Position numbers and translations under genes: made by a program. The notes under the pieces were generated by a model, which did not search any database, was not told the DNA's origin, and was given only the letters and a program-made list of their open reading frames with translations. A DNA stretch of 64,000 bases from Hydrangea macrophylla (taxonomy: Eukaryota > Streptophyta > Magnoliopsida > Cornales > Hydrangeaceae): contig CM066995.1 of the NCBI GenBank assembly GCA_033977485.1, positions 50,715,162 through 50,779,161 of the forward strand, read 5' to 3'. Below are positions 12,061 through 24,700 of the stretch, one piece after another; positions within the stretch are counted from its first letter, which is position 1, and each line of letters begins with the position of its first letter.

Positions 12061-12889
12061 CTTTTCTTTCTCGGCCTTCCCCTTGTCGGTCTTTCCCTAA
12101 TCTTCCTCATCTTCTCCACTCTCGGCTGCTTCCTCCACCAGACCTTCAGCGTATTCACCTTTGGCTTTTCCAGGATCCGCTTTCATAACCTCCGTGCTTC
12201 CCTTATCCAGCAGATCTTTAATGACAGAACCGTCTAGCGCACCGATCCAATCCTTGACAGCAACGGACTTTTCAGGCATTTGTAAAAACGGGTCTTTGTA
12301 CTTGGAAAATTCATGGGAGAAAACGATCTCGAACCCTGGCTTTAGACTTTTGTCTTTCTGGTCCATCCATGGTTCTGGGAAGCCACAGAAGGGGAAATCT
12401 TCTCCTTCCTTCATAAAATATCCATTGAGCGTCTTTTAATAGGTCTAGCGGCGCATCGACGGCCTTCCTCTTTGCCCTCAATTCCTTCTTTGTCGGCTGG
12501 TACCCCAGGCCGTGAGTGTGAGTCTGAGTAGGGATTCTTGGAAACTCAGGCAGGCCCTGAAGGTTCTTCCCCAGTCCTAATCCTGGAAAGAAACCCATCT
12601 TCTTCATGATCCCTGCGACCGCTGGACTGGCATACTGATCGAAATGGAGCGGTAGAAACTCTCTCGGCTTTTCCTCTTCCAACATGCTGATGAACTCGAA
12701 CCCTCCCATCTTTGTTTCTTCTTCTTGCAGCTGTAATTCTAGAACTGGTGCACTTGATGATGCTTCGGATGAACAAACCCAGCTGTTCCCGAGGATATCA
12801 CAGACTTTATCCTCCCAGACATACTTAACCTTCTGATGGATCGTTGATGGTATAGCACCCAAACTGTCCAACCAAGGCCTACCCAACAA
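12061..12889 (-). pseudogene. Element B pol linker: end of protease and G-patch domain
   Basis: The ORF from 12889 starts in the protease end (MLGRPWLDSLGAIPSTIHQK, the flap and C-terminal part of a retropepsin). At about residues 92-140 it has a G-patch: aromatic and glycine rich, MGFFPGLGLGKN then GLGYQPTKKE. It runs to 12311, and an overlapping frame (12414-12097) continues with an acidic stretch. G-patch domains bind nucleic acid and are characteristic of Tat/Ogre pol. The frame change near 12400-12450 and the stop at about 12096 show decay. Confidence 0.75.
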
Positions 12890-13910
12890 CAGGTTGAAAG
12901 ATGCGGAGATGTCGATGACCTAGAATTCAGCTTCTTTTTCAAAAGGGCCAATAACGAGACGAAGAAGGACTATCCCCATGACCGTTCTCTAGGTGTTGCC
13001 GTAGGCTCTTACCCTTTGCTCCGATGGTGTAAATGTCGACTCATCTAGGCCCATTTGCTTAGCCGTTCAGAAGGGACACACGTTGAGAGCCGATCCATTG
13101 TCAACCAGGCAAGCAGGCACGACGTTCCCCAAGCATTCGACAGTGACATATAATGGTTTGTTGCGAACGGGCCCTCCCGGAGGCAAGTCATTTGATGAGA
13201 AGGTAATAGCCGAGGTTGGAATTTTGCCAATCAACCCTATGAGGTCCTCCAGGGTGGTGTCGATAGACACGTCAGATTGGTTTAGAGCGTCTAGGACCGC
13301 CTGCCTATGGCGTTTGGAGGCAATCAGCAACCCCCAAATGGTGATATTGGCCTGAGTCTTCTTCATCTGCCTTAGAACCCTGTCTTATTCATCTTCTTCA
13401 TTCATCTTCCCTTTTTCCTTCTCTAGATCTCTCCTCGGATGATCCTTCTCTAGCTCATGCGATTTAAAGTGTCTTCCAGACCGAGTTAAATGACTGACTT
13501 CTTCCCTTGGCCACAGATTGTCAACTTTTGAATCAATTTTCAAAGTACCCTTCACCACCTCTATTTCTTTGTCGCTTTCATACCAAAGATCATCTTCCAC
13601 CTGGCTCACGTCTTGATTGTCACTCCCTTGGGTCCACCAGTCTAACTATCTCATTTCATTCTCCTTCGACTGATCCTCCAAAGCACAGATTGTCAAATCC
13701 TCAGGTAGCTGGTATAGCTTTCATGGTGTCCCGGCCTTAGTGATTAGCCTAGACGGATCGAAGGTTGCTTCTTCTATCCCTAAGAGATAAAGGCCTTGTG
13801 GTGGTGGCACATCTCGATGATTCGGAAGCGGATTTCTAGTAACACTCGGTACTTTGGTGGGGGGTTCCGAAATCACCTTATTATCAATGAGGTCCTGAAT
13901 CTCGTGCCTT
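12890..13910 (-). pseudogene. Element B: gag C-terminus to protease
   Basis: Minus strand: a zinc-knuckle-like CKFHQQKGHSTDRC lies at about 13975-13930 in a frame shifted from the upstream gag. The frame continues through DLIDNKV and a low-complexity acidic linker (13609-13385) to the protease ORF 13366-13067, whose last residues carry the active-site box VDNGSALNVCPF (about 13105-13070). DNGS is the usual Tat form of the aspartic-protease triad. The protease is cut by a stop at 13067 before the downstream LGRPWL part, so it is broken. Confidence 0.75.
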
Positions 13911-15159
13911 AATCTCATACACCTATCCGTCGAGTGACCCTTCTGCTGATGAAATTTGCAGAAGAGGTCCCCTTGGAATTTGGCAGAAGCGGACTTGGTA
14001 GAGGTCTAGGTTCCAGCTGACGGAGATGCCCCTTGGCTAACAATCTATCGAGGGTGGTTGACAATGACACTCCCAAGTCTGAGAACCTTCTTGGTGCTTT
14101 ATCCCCTCCTCTCCTTGGTGCTATGTCGAATTTCCTTTCTGGTCCATTCAGTGCATTGACATCGGTGGGGCCAGAGTGATCCCCTGTTTGTCCTCCGTTG
14201 GACCCATAGTTTGGCCTCCTGTACCGGTTTGGTTGCTCTTCCTTCTTGATTACCCCTTCTTGGATTGCATCCTCTATCCTTGTCCCGACATCGAAAACCT
14301 CAGCAAAGGTGTTGATCGACTGGAATCTCATCTTTTCTTGATACACTGGCTATAGATTCTTCATCAGCATTCGGATCTGATCCTTCTCAGATGGTCTTTG
14401 TACCATTTTAGCTGCCTTTCCCCTCCATCTTCTCAGGTATTCGGTGAATGATTCTTTGTTCCCTTGCCTAGTGGTCTCCAAATCTCGGACAGTGACATCC
14501 AAATCTTGATTGTATTCGTACTGTGCCACAAATGCCTTAATCACTTCTTCCCACACCCTGGTTTTGCTTGGTTCGAGAGTAAGATACCAGGATAGAGCAG
14601 CTCCAGTCAAAGTTTGTTGGAATAGGACTGCCATCATAGTTGTGCTCAAGCCGCTCAGTTGGAAAGCCCCAATACACATTCTTATATGACTGTGAGGATT
14701 TCCGGTGCCGTCAAACTTATCAAAGACCGGCATGTTGAACCCGGCGGGCAGCGTCTTGTGAACCCCGTCATACAGGCCTTCTAACTCCATTAGATAGGTA
14801 TCAACTCCCTGAGCCTTGCGCATCACCCTTTCCAACTTCTCTATTTTCTCGGTCAGTTGCTTCTCTTTCTCAGCTTTCTCTCTGTCTCTGTTGGCCCGCA
14901 GTGCATCAGTCCATTGTGCTTCCTGGTCGTCGAACCAATCTCCTTTTCCTCCTCCCAAAGGTGGGTCTGTAACAGACGGAATTACATGTGGTGGTTTGCG
15001 ATTCAGCTCTTCTATCATCCCCATCATATGGTTCATGTTTTCCACCTGTCGCCTCATTTTCTCTGCTTATTGTTCTACCAGTATTCTTAACCCGGCCATT
15101 TCTTCGTTGTTTCTTTCTTCAGCCATGTCAGCGTATTCCCTTCTAACTAGCCTCGCCAT
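13911..15159 (-). pseudogene. gag: gag of element B
   Basis: Start chosen at ATG 15159, which is in frame with the long ORF beginning at 15057; a TAA lies between them near 15067. The frame includes a coiled-coil-like Glu/Lys region (ANRDREKAEKEKQLTEKIEK), the capsid core (FDKFDGTGNPHSHIRMCI, WYLTLEPSKTRVW, SFTEYLRRWRGKAAKM) and the GTRIEDAI motif. A TAG at 14349-14347 follows MKNL at exactly the position where element F also has TAG. A frameshift near 13985 precedes the zinc knuckle. The product would be the structural capsid protein of the Tat particle. Confidence 0.85.
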
Positions 15160-16314
15160 GGGGTCTCTAAACCACGCTTGGTTTGCTATTTTTTCCTCCT
15201 ACAACAAATTTTGAAATGCCCTCTTTTAAAACCCTTTTTATCTTCATTTTATCACACAAAGTCATTTTAAACAAAAACTTTCCTTTTGTATATCACGCGG
15301 ATGCAATCCATGTGTGCATGTGTGCCTACTCTATATGCCAAAAAAAGATAAAATCCTAATCCTAACACATAAGCACATAAGATCCTCACCCATGTCAAGT
15401 GCACTGATTTCTCCTCTCATTGTGATCCTCACTACCTTCTCAGAGTTTGGTCATTTCAAAATTTTCAAAATTTATTTGAAAAGCATTTTTTTTTTTGGGT
15501 AATAAAAAGGCCTTTGAAAACAATCCTTGAGAGTGCTTTTTGAGAACATTCTTCTACCAAAATAATTTTCAAGGATTTTTGAATTTTTCTTTTGAAGATG
15601 ATCAAGTGAAATATGCCTTAACAAAGGTTAATTTGGGAATTTTTAATTGAAAAGAGGAAAAAACTTTGAAAAGGTAGTCAAAAACCTTGAGAAAAAACCT
15701 TTGGGTAGGGGGATCACATGACTGGATTATCACCGTACTTTCCATAAATTTGGATAGATACAAGGTCAATGATGCTTAGCTAGACATGATATAAGAAATA
15801 TAATCTTATAATCAAGGTTCGGCATATTCTCCAAATGTCGCAGAACATGAGGAGAATTTGCTAAAAGGTGATTAAAAGTTTATACATCTTTCATCAAGCA
15901 AGTATCGTCATCATCTCAAGTAATCCCTTCCGGGCATACAAAACTCCCTAGCACATAATCCTAATCAAGAGTTGATTTCCTAAGATTGAAAGGTTCTACA
16001 GAAACTATCATGCATAGGCTGGGTTTTGGTCAAATAAGGGACCCTTGACACACATCCGATAGGATGCTTCATATACCAAATCATGGTACGAGATCAAGGG
16101 TGATCACACAGTCCCATGATGACTTGACCAACAGGGTTGCCCCGAGCCTCCAAGGTCATAGTCCCGTGCAATCGACTGGCTGGACATGCAAGTAAAATGC
16201 AACAGGCACACAAAGATTAATTAATTTGATTAAAAGGACATTTTTCAAGTCTAATCCTCAAGTGAACCCAAAATCATAAATTCTGGTCTGCGAAATCAGA
16301 GATTCTTGGTTCGA
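15160..16314 (-). other. 5' leader of element B
   Basis: About 1.15 kb between primer site and gag. I see no coding sequence; it holds AT-rich tracts and a run of T at about 15488. Long leaders are usual in Tat elements. Confidence 0.6.
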
Positions 16315-16332
16315 TCCCCAGCAGAGTCGCCA
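16315..16332 (-). promoter_or_regulatory. Primer-binding site of element B
   Basis: Minus strand TGGCGACTCTGCTGGGGA, three bases (ATC) inside the LTR end. The same 18 bases and spacer occur in element F at 35436. I assign it to the tRNA-Arg class used by Tat/Ogre elements, from memory of the family. Confidence 0.85.
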
Positions 16333-16335
16333 GAT

Positions 16336-19315
16336 TGTGGATATCACAGTTTTCTTTCTTTTACCCACAGCTTTTCAAAATCAATTTCAAAAATAAATGA
16401 GTCACCACTTAATTTTTTAAAAGGAAAATTAAGAAACCATTTTTAAAGCAAACTGATCTTTCAGAAACCAGAGATTAACTAGGTCCGGGGATTATGGAAT
16501 GAGAAAGGAAGGAGCCCGTCGGACTAAAACACCCTCTCTCATCCTATCTTGCGATAAGCCTCTACTCAACATCCTTTTAATCAAATTTATTAATCTAAGC
16601 ATGCCCTCAACTAATACATATATACATATACATCACAAAAAGCATGTCCAAAAGGGTGTAAAACTGCTAATGACAAAATATCATTCATAAGCCACATATT
16701 CCAAGTAGCAAGCAATATGATATGCAATAGGGAACAAGAGGGCTTACCCGGGATCCAGCAGCGATATTAAACGTGCAATGCATACAAGCAAAAGAAAATC
16801 CTAAAAAAGAGTCTCTAATCACATATACATATAAGGCAAAATCCTAATTCTAATGTGTCGCGCATGAGGTTGAAAAATCAATAAAATCAAAAAATTAAAG
16901 TAAATTAAAGAGGGTCCTAGAGATCATACCTTAATAGCGCTACAAAACAAAATATTAGTCCACATGATATACAAGATGTGAAGTTAGAAATAACAATCCT
17001 AAATTTCTAGGTTAAACCTATCAAGCATGAAATCCAACTTTATTCAATAGCTAGTTCTAATCATGAGCATTAAATGTACATGAATGAATGAATGTGAACA
17101 AGAATAAGACATGGATTTATTCACTAATTTGGGTCACTTAGCCTCTAGATTTAAGCTAAATTATCATTATTCAAAGTATGATTTGGGTCTCAAGACATTA
17201 GGGGGCCATTTGAGTTGAAATAAACAAGATTAGACAAAAACAGTAGCAGTTTTTTATGAATTACAGAGAGCAGATCATAACTTTAAAAAATGGAAACGCA
17301 TGGTTCCCGTGGTTTGATCTTGATGGATTTTGGACACAAGATGCCTCTGTGTCTAGTTTTTAACCCAAAAAAGAAATCAAGGTTGCAACAGTTAGATCTC
17401 CAGGAATTGGACAAAAACCAGACATCACTCAGCATTTTACAACCTTCTGTCCAGAGTTCTTGCACGATTTTCTAAATATAGTAAAAAAATCAGAAATGCA
17501 TTGTTCTTTTTAGGGTGACTTCCTAACACATTAATCTACTTAGAAACAATTATTTTGGGTCACAAACACTTTATTAAAGCATTGGTTTACTTATTTCAAA
17601 AGAGTGTTACTATACTGAAACTCTGGACAGATTGTAGTGTCCTTACAAAACTCACAACCAAACCACTTTAGACATGAAACCACCTTAAAACAAAAAATAC
17701 AGTGGTAGAATATTGTGTTATTGACACTTTCTCGTTGGTTTCATTTGATTTCGACGGTTAGATCTCAAACTAAAAATCTTTGATCAAAAATAGTTTGTGA
17801 ACTCACTGTTTTCATTTGTCAAGTTCAACTCTTATTTGCTAATTCTAACTATTGAATCATGAAGTTAGACTTAAACTAAGCCATCTTCTCCTACCATTTG
17901 ATGGTCATTGGAGACTAAAATACCTTTATATTTATAGATTCCAAGTGAAGTATGAATGGACTTCATGAAATCTCAAGATAAAGAATCTAAACCATGGGGA
18001 TGGGCTTAGACTCAAAACCACTTTCTCCTACCATTTAATGGTCATTGGAGATGAAGACATGACTATACTCATGAGTCTCAAAGGAATATAGAAAGGATTC
18101 CATGAAACATCAAGTTTAGAGGACTCAAGTCATGAGTATGAACTTGGATCCATCTATTTGCTTATAAAATGAAGTGATGATCAAGTTTTGACTCCCATGT
18201 AAAGCATAAGCTTACATGGGATTCAAAGGATCATACTCAAGAGATGTCAAGAGAGATATTGAAGATCTTCAAGAATCCCAAAAAAAACATAAACAAAGAG
18301 AAATAGAAGAAAGATCAAGGATTTTAGAAACAAGGACATCCAAGTTTACTTAACAAACTCTAAAACATAATCAAGAAAAACTAAAAATGACTTGAAGATT
18401 AGAAGCTCAAAAGAAAGAAAACACAACTAAGATTAGAGGGTCACCTCCAAGCTATCCTCAAAGTTCTTTTCCTTTGAAGATATTCCAAGCTCTTCTCCCT
18501 AGTTCTCTAAACTCTCTCTTTTTGAATTGTGTTGTATATTGTATGTTGTATCACTCTCTTCTATGTTGTTCCTCCTCAAGGAAGATCCTCCCTCTTTTAT
18601 AGACAAAAATTACCAAGTATTTTCAGTGAATTCGGAGTAAAAGACAGGTGTAATCATCCCATTTGGTGGTACAATACGTACTTCCTGAAATTAGAGAGAC
18701 TGCTGCCCAGGGCGGCATTCAAAAGTTATTCGCGGCAGTCCGTGGCTGCCGCCGCGGCACTCCGCGACTGCCGTCGCGGCATTTCGTGACTGCTGCGCGG
18801 CTCTCAGTGAGTGCCGCGCAAAATTATTGATTGCCGTATTTTCGTCAACCTTACTTTATCAGATTTTTGTTTTTATCTTCATACACATACGTATTGTACC
18901 ATAAAATACGGACTTTAAAAGCAAACGTAACTCAGAAAATGTCGGCGGCACTCAGTAAATGCCAGGCCGGCACTCACTGAACGCCGTTCGGCACTCACTG
19001 AGTTTCGCACGGCACTCACTGAGTGTTGCGGCATACTGCCGTGCGCCGTTTTCTGTTGAACTTCCCTTTTTAGGTCTTTTCCTTCTTCTTTTTTCCTTAA
19101 AGAAACTTATTTTTGAAGATCTTTTTCGAAAATGGTGTTTTATACCCGAATTCTCCTAAATACCTGGTATTTTCTTCTTTCTGTGAAATTTATCGCGTTT
19201 GGAGAATTTTCTGAAGAGCTTGGAATACTTCGAATCTTTTCGGTCCTTATCATCATTGGACGTGGAGGTGACACTCTCCTAAATTCGACGGTCGGTCAAA
19301 ATTGGGGTGTCTACA
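16336..19315 (-). repeat. 5' LTR of element B
   Basis: 2980 bp; minus strand begins TGTAGACACCCCAATTTTG at 19315 and ends TGATATCCACA at 16336. It is related to the G LTR (29478-32220) along its length, including the start, a segment reading TACCATTTGATGGTCATTGG near 17895, and the end. A TATA box TATAAAAG lies at 18601-18594. The GC-rich inverted-repeat module (18690-19060) sits just upstream of it. The short plus-strand ORFs inside are not genes. Confidence 0.92.
18594..19060 (-). promoter_or_regulatory. Promoter of the B LTR: TATA box plus GTGCCG inverted-repeat module
   Basis: TATAAAAG at 18601-18594. Upstream on the minus strand are two GC-rich clusters (18690-18830 and 18940-19060) of short palindromes such as GGCACTCACTGAGTGCCG, with variants (GCGGAGTGCCGCGGCGG). 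They contrast with the AT-rich surroundings. Similar modules precede four other promoters in this window. Confidence 0.6.
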
Positions 19316-22300
19316 ATCCCCCACACCTGGAGTCCGTAATGGCCCAAATGAGGCGTCTTTTGATTTCCATGTCTATTGTAATCACTTCAAAGAAAATCAA
19401 TGAAAGTATGACTAATTCTGCCTACTCAAATGCACTTAATGAATGTGATAAATGTGATGATCATGAAATACCAAATGAATTGAAAAAATTAATTGAAAAA
19501 GAAAATAAGTCTGCATGTAAAATCATTGAGAACACTCTAACGATCAATCTAGGAAATGAAGATAATCCTCAAAATATTTTTATTGGCTCTACACTTAGCA
19601 AAGAAGAAAGTAAAGAATTAATCAATCTATTAAATGAATCCAAAGATGTTTTTGCATGGTCTTACAACGATATGCTAGGTGTCGATCCAGAAATAGTCCA
19701 ATATCATATCCCCCTCTTTTCCAATTCAAAACCTGTGAAACAAAAAAATGAGGCGAATGAGGCCTGAATGGGCACTCAAAGTCAAAGAGGAAGTTGAAAA
19801 GCAGTTGAGAGTCGGATTCTTAATGGTCACCGAGTATCCAAAATGGATCGCCAATATAGTGCATGTCCTGAAAAAGGACGATCGTATTAGGGTTTGTGTC
19901 GACTTCCGGGATCTGAACAAAGCTAGCCCTAAGGACAATTTCCCTTTACCTCACATTGATGTGTTAGTGGACAATACAGCAGGACATGAACTCCTATCTT
20001 TTATGGATGGGTTCTCAGGGTATAACCAGATTCTAATGGCGCCCGAGGATAGAGAGAAAACCACTTTCATCACACCATGGGGCACATACTGCTATAGGGT
20101 GATGCCATTTGGGCTCAAAAATGCAGGAGCAACTTACCAGCAGGCCGCTACAACGTTGTTGCACGATATGATCCATTAGGAGGTAGGAGTGTATGTGGAC
20201 GATATGATTGTGAAATCTAAGGAGAGGACATGACTCTTGGACGCGTTGAGAAAGTTCATCGAAAGATTAAGAGAATTTAGAATGAGGCTAAACCCTCAGA
20301 AGTGCACCTTCGGAGTCACTACCGGAAAGTTGTTGGGGTTTTTCATCACTCAGAGAGGGATAGAGGTGGACCCGACTAAAATAAAGGCCATAGTCGAAAT
20401 ACAGCTACCCAAGAATGAGAAGGAATTAAGGGGATTTCTAGGTAGAATATAGTTCATAAGCCGCTTCATCTCAAAACTCACCCTAGCCTGTGACCCTTTG
20501 TTTAAGCTGCTTAGAAAAGGAGAGAAGTTTGAATGGGATACCTTATGCCAACAAGCCTTCGAAAAGGTCAAAACCTACCTCCAAAACCCGCCTGTCTTAT
20601 CACCACCATTACCCGGAAGACCCTTGTTATTGTACCTTTTTGTGTCTGGAGATTCAATGGGGTGTATGCTGGCACAAGAAGGAGAAGAGGGGCATGCAGA
20701 AAGAGCCATTTATTACTAAAGCAAAAGGATGACTGGATACGAGTTAAAATATTCACCTTTACGGAAAGCCTATTGGGCCTTGGTCTGGTATACCCGTCGC
20801 CTTCGCCACTACATGTTAGCCTTCCCTGTAACCTTGATATCCCGAATGGACCCACTTAAATACCTATTCAAAAAACCTGCCTTGACCAGCCGAATTTCCC
20901 AATGGACCATGATGCTAGCCGAATTCGATATCAAATACGTCACTGCCAAGTCTATAAAAGGAAGAGGTATCGCTGAGTTTTTAGCAGATCTCGCCATAAA
21001 TTTAAGTTTCCTAATGGGAGTAATGGAGGTGAAGGAGGACTTGTGGAAAATGTACTTTGATGGAGTAGCCAACCAAACATGCTATGGGGTTAGAATCATT
21101 CTCATAGCACCCGATGGGGCCCCTACCCCGTTAGTCGTCAAACTCAAGTATGACTCGGCCAATAACACTATAGAGTACGAAGTATGTATAATTGGGATGG
21201 AAGCAGCCTTAGCCCTGAAAGTTGAAAAGATCGACATTTTCGGAGATTCTAACCTGATCATATCCCAAGTACGAGGTGATTAGAGGGTAAAGCATGAGAA
21301 GTTGAGACCTTAGCAACCCTAGCCTCAATGATCCAGATCCCCTAGAGAACTAACTAGCCGATTCCTTAGCAACCCTAGCCTCAATGATCCAGATCCCTCG
21401 AGAACTACCATGATCCCGCTATCTATAGAAGTGAGAAGCCAACCGTCGTTTGAAATGATAGCCGCCATAGAAGAAAAGGGTGAAGTGCCTTGGTATGAGG
21501 ATGTATGGAACATCATTAAAAAGGGAGAGTATCCCGAAGGAGCCTCAGAGAAGTACAAGAAGGCGGTTCGATGATTCTCTGCTCAGTTTGTGATCTACGC
21601 AGATAAACTATGGAAGAAATCCTACACCGGGTATAATCTAAAGTGTTTATATGGGAGGGAAGCTACGAGAATGATGGAGGAAATACACGAGGGAGTGTGT
21701 GGACCCCATATAAATGGGCACATGCTAGTGAAGATCATTATCCGACAGGGATACTATTGGACGAATTTGGACAAAGACTACTATGAATATGTCAGAAGGT
21801 GCCATAAATGCCAAATCTATGCAAATCTAATGCACACCCTGCCATCACAGCTCTATAGCATGACCACTCCTTAGCCATTTTCTGTATGGGGAATCGATAT
21901 CATTGGTGAGATAGTCCCAAAGGCCTCCAACGGGCACCACTACATAATCGTAGCAATTGATTATTTTACCAAGTAGGTAGAGGTAGCTTCTTATGCGACT
22001 TTGAAAGCCAAGGATGTGGTGAGCTTCATCGAGAAGAACATAATCTACAAATATGGGGTCCCGAATGAGTTCATTTCTGATCTTGGCAGTCATTTTCAAG
22101 GAGAGGTTATCCCGCTCTTAGAGAAATATAAGATCACTCGCCATCAGTCGTCCCCGTATAGGCCTCAAACGAACGGAGCAGTGGAAGCAGCGAATAAGAA
22201 TGTCAAGGCGATCTTGGAAAAAAATAATGGATACGTATAAGGATTGGCATAAGAAGCTACCATTTGCACTGTGGGGATACTAAACCTCTGTGAGAACTTC

Positions 22301-22736
22301 TATAGGAGCCACACCATATTCGTTGGTTTATAGGATGGAGGCGGTCCTTCTAATTGAGGTAGAAATACCCTCTCTCAGGGTCTTGGCAGAATGTGAAGTA
22401 ACCAAGCTAGAATGGATGAGGGGGAGGTATAAAGAGTTGATGCTGCTTGATGAGAAGAGATTGGCAGCGATAAACCATACTTGGGGCTACCAAAAGAGGA
22501 TAGCCCGTGCTTTCAACAAAAAGGTTCGCCCAAGGAAGCTTGCTGAGGGTGACCTGGTCCTCAAAGAACTCAAAGTGCCCGTTTATGACCCCAGAGGAAA
22601 ATTCAAGCCCAACTGTGTTGGGCCATACATTATTAAGACTCTCCTCTCCAGAGGGACTGCCTATCTCATGGCCATAGATGGGGTTGAATTTAAACAATCG
22701 ATTAACCTCGATCGCCTCAAGAAATACTTTGCTTGA
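19316..22736 (+). pseudogene. pol: pol of element G: RT, RNase H, aRNase H and integrase, with many stops
   Basis: Linker and RT entry (FAWSYNDMLGVDPE) to 19767, then a frameshift in an A-run at about 19745. RT 19748-20480: FPLPHIDVLVDNTAG, MDGFSGYNQI, MPFGLKNAGAT, YVDD at about 20190. RNase H 20600-20870. A second RNase H of archaeal type at about 21050-21285: YFDG, NNTIEYEVCI, GDSNLIISQ. Integrase 21590-22736: zinc site (H-H, RRCHKC), GIDIIGE, ISDLGSHF, NGAVEAANKN, then a C-terminal GPYIIK segment. From 19748 to about 22220 a single frame holds with only nonsense codons (20176, 20234, 20450, 20717, 21281, 21571, 21872, 21975). Most fit Gln, Arg or Trp codons changed by one transition. A 56-bp direct duplication lies at 21310-21400 and a frameshift at about 22220-22290. 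Confidence 0.88.
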
Positions 22737-23405
22737 AACCCTTTCCTTTCAAAACCTCCAGAGTTGATGAACTACGCTTGACTTGATTCCCGCTAAGGGA
22801 TACATAGGCAACCTACTCGGTTCGGTCATTAATAATTGCTTGATTGGTAGTTTTCTTTGCAGCCTTAAACTGAACTACTTGGGACCTGATACCCACTCGG
22901 GGATAAGTAGGTGGGCTATCGATCAGCCCTCGGTCCATAAAAAAATCCCTAGGCCAAACTAGGGGCAAACTTGTGTTTGCCTAAAACAACATCAGAGCCT
23001 CATAACCAGGGGCAAAATCTGTTTGATATCCGAAGAACCCAGATATTGCTTAAACCCACTTTTGGATTGCCTGGTTATCAAAATAAGTACTATAAAGAAA
23101 CAAATAAGGATTCATGGTATAGAATGATAAAGATTCTCAAAGCAATTTTCAAAGCAGTAGTGATAAAAACTGAGAAAAAAGCATTAAAAGGGGAGAATAT
23201 TCATAACTTAAAGACGAATTGGAAGAGTGACCACTTTGATTGAACATGTTAGGACATTTCCTAAAACATGAAAGCATTCTTTAAAAGAAAGACAAAATCA
23301 TATCTCAAAAAGCGCAGCAAGAGTAGGCAGGGTCTGTTAGAAAGTTTTGTAAATAGCAAGCTTTTTCCTGTTTTCATCTATTTTATTTCATTATGCATGT
23401 ATCCA
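22737..23405 (+). other. Post-pol spacer of element G
   Basis: Non-coding. It holds the segment GAACTACGCTTGACTTGATT followed by GGATACATAGGCAACCT (22767-22814). A similar segment recurs at 29267-29312, just before the 3' LTR, so the antisense block lies between two copies. Confidence 0.6.
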
Positions 23406-24475
23406 TCAAGCCTGTCTCGCAACTAGGGTCTGGATCTCTAGAAGATACTCAATAGTAGGCACAGTTGAAGCAAGAGTCCTCAGGCATGGAGCAGCCATCC
23501 TGCTATGCCAAGCCTCAATGAAAACCTTTACAATAGAAGGGTGCAAAGTGGACACCCTCGTGAAATCAGTAGTAACGACCTCGGTAGTGTACTGCAAAAG
23601 CCCAAATTGGCGGACCACCCGATCAAGAATGTAGAAAGTAGTAACATACAAGCCCGGCAGCCAGATGCCAGGCCAACAGAGCGATGTACCCGTTGCGGGC
23701 AGATCCAACAGATGTCATCAGAAGAAAGACCTCGAAGCCAGTCGAGCCAGGTATTGACAACATGGAATAAGTGGTGGATCTCCATATGATCATAGGGAAG
23801 TGATCTGCGCAGGCATGAAGGATGGATAAAGAGGTCCCAGGGTTCTATAAGCCAAATCTGTAAATTAAAAGGCGCCCCGGCAGATAACATAGCCTCGGTA
23901 GAACGGGTACGATCCAGCCCCATCAAAGTCTCACCAAGAACCAACAACGGCACTTTTTATTTCCCTCAAACCATAGGCAATGGGTCTAAGAATGTCAGAA
24001 GATGACTGAAAGAGGAAATAAGAAAGCACAGTGATCGATAAAGTGCTACGCCGTGCAACCTGATACCCGCTGTCATAAGGATCTTCGATGAGAGCTAAGA
24101 CCGAAGAGAGACGCTCAAAATCAACCTGTCTGTCATGTATAAAAGAGCTCGCGACACTATAGGTTATATGGAGAAGAGCTTCCAAATCCTAAACATACCT
24201 AGCTTGCACCAAAGGAACAGTTAGATCTATAAAAGGATCAGTATGAAGAATAGCGCTAAACTCCTCGAACAGAGAACAAATCTCTTAGTAACCAAAATGA
24301 AAGACGTGGAGTAAGGGATCCCAAGATTGAGTAGCGGCTTGAAGCAAGCTTTCGTTTAGAATCATTCGTCAGAAGGAGAAGAGGTCATTCAATTAGAGCA
24401 TTCAAAGTTGAGCTTATCAATACCAGAGAGAGTATCCATCCACGGGAAAAGGATTTGGGAACTAATGGGGGCCAT
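23406..24475 (-). pseudogene. Antisense gene 2 of element G, resembles PMD/DUF7745-like retroelement proteins
   Basis: Minus strand, opposite to pol. ATG at 24475 follows a TATA box and a CA-rich transcription start region, but its frame stops at 24391. A second frame from ATG 24365 holds LFEEFSAILHTDPF, LHITYSVASSF, FERLSSVLALIEDPYDSGYQ, LSYFLFQSSSDILRPIAYGL. After a frameshift near 23960 come LGETLMGLDRTR and APFNLQIWLIEPWDLF; a third frame holds DRVVRQFGLLQYTT and ends at 23406. A QFG motif after a basic Arg-Val is typical of plant mobile domain and DUF7745-type proteins encoded by plant retroelements, but the match is loose. Stops and at least two frameshifts make it non-functional. Confidence 0.55.
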
Positions 24476-24530
24476 TTGAAAAAGAAGAGAATGAAAGAAG
24501 AGAGTGTTTTGTGGAGTTTTTGAAAAGAAC

Positions 24531-24700
24531 GGGATATAAATAGAAGTGGATCTGCCTAGAACACATGGTGGCACTTGAAAAAGCATAACGGTACTCTATG
24601 ATGTGCCGTGTCGGAGTCTGTAAATGCCATGCCGCATTCTTTGACTGTCGCAAAGGCACTCACCGAGTGTTATGTATGCTAATTCGAGTGCCGCAAAAGC
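24531..24700 (-). promoter_or_regulatory. Promoter of antisense gene 2
   Basis: Minus strand: GTGCCG/GGCACTCA inverted-repeat module 24700-24590, TATA-like CTATTTATATCCC 24543-24531, then a CACAAAACACTCTC start region and ATG at 24475. The spacing is that of a normal plant promoter. Confidence 0.6.

Larger units (their letters stand above)
10693..19315 (-). mobile_element. Element B: Tat/Ogre-lineage LTR retrotransposon, 3' half displaced beyond left edge
   Basis: Minus strand: 5' LTR 19315-16336, primer site 16332-16315, leader, gag 15159-13911, protease, G-patch linker and RT up to 10693, where element A interrupts it. The rest of RT, RNase H, integrase and the 3' LTR must lie left of A, outside the window. 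B itself interrupts the pol of element G at 19315/19316; the expected 5-bp target duplication is ATCCC (19316-19320). B and G are close relatives: their shared pol segments align codon for codon over most of 1.2 kb. Confidence 0.88.

Noticed and set aside
19132..19315. N-terminal extension of the G pol ORF into the B LTR
   Set aside because: The open frame crosses the insertion junction at 19315; the LTR part is not pol.
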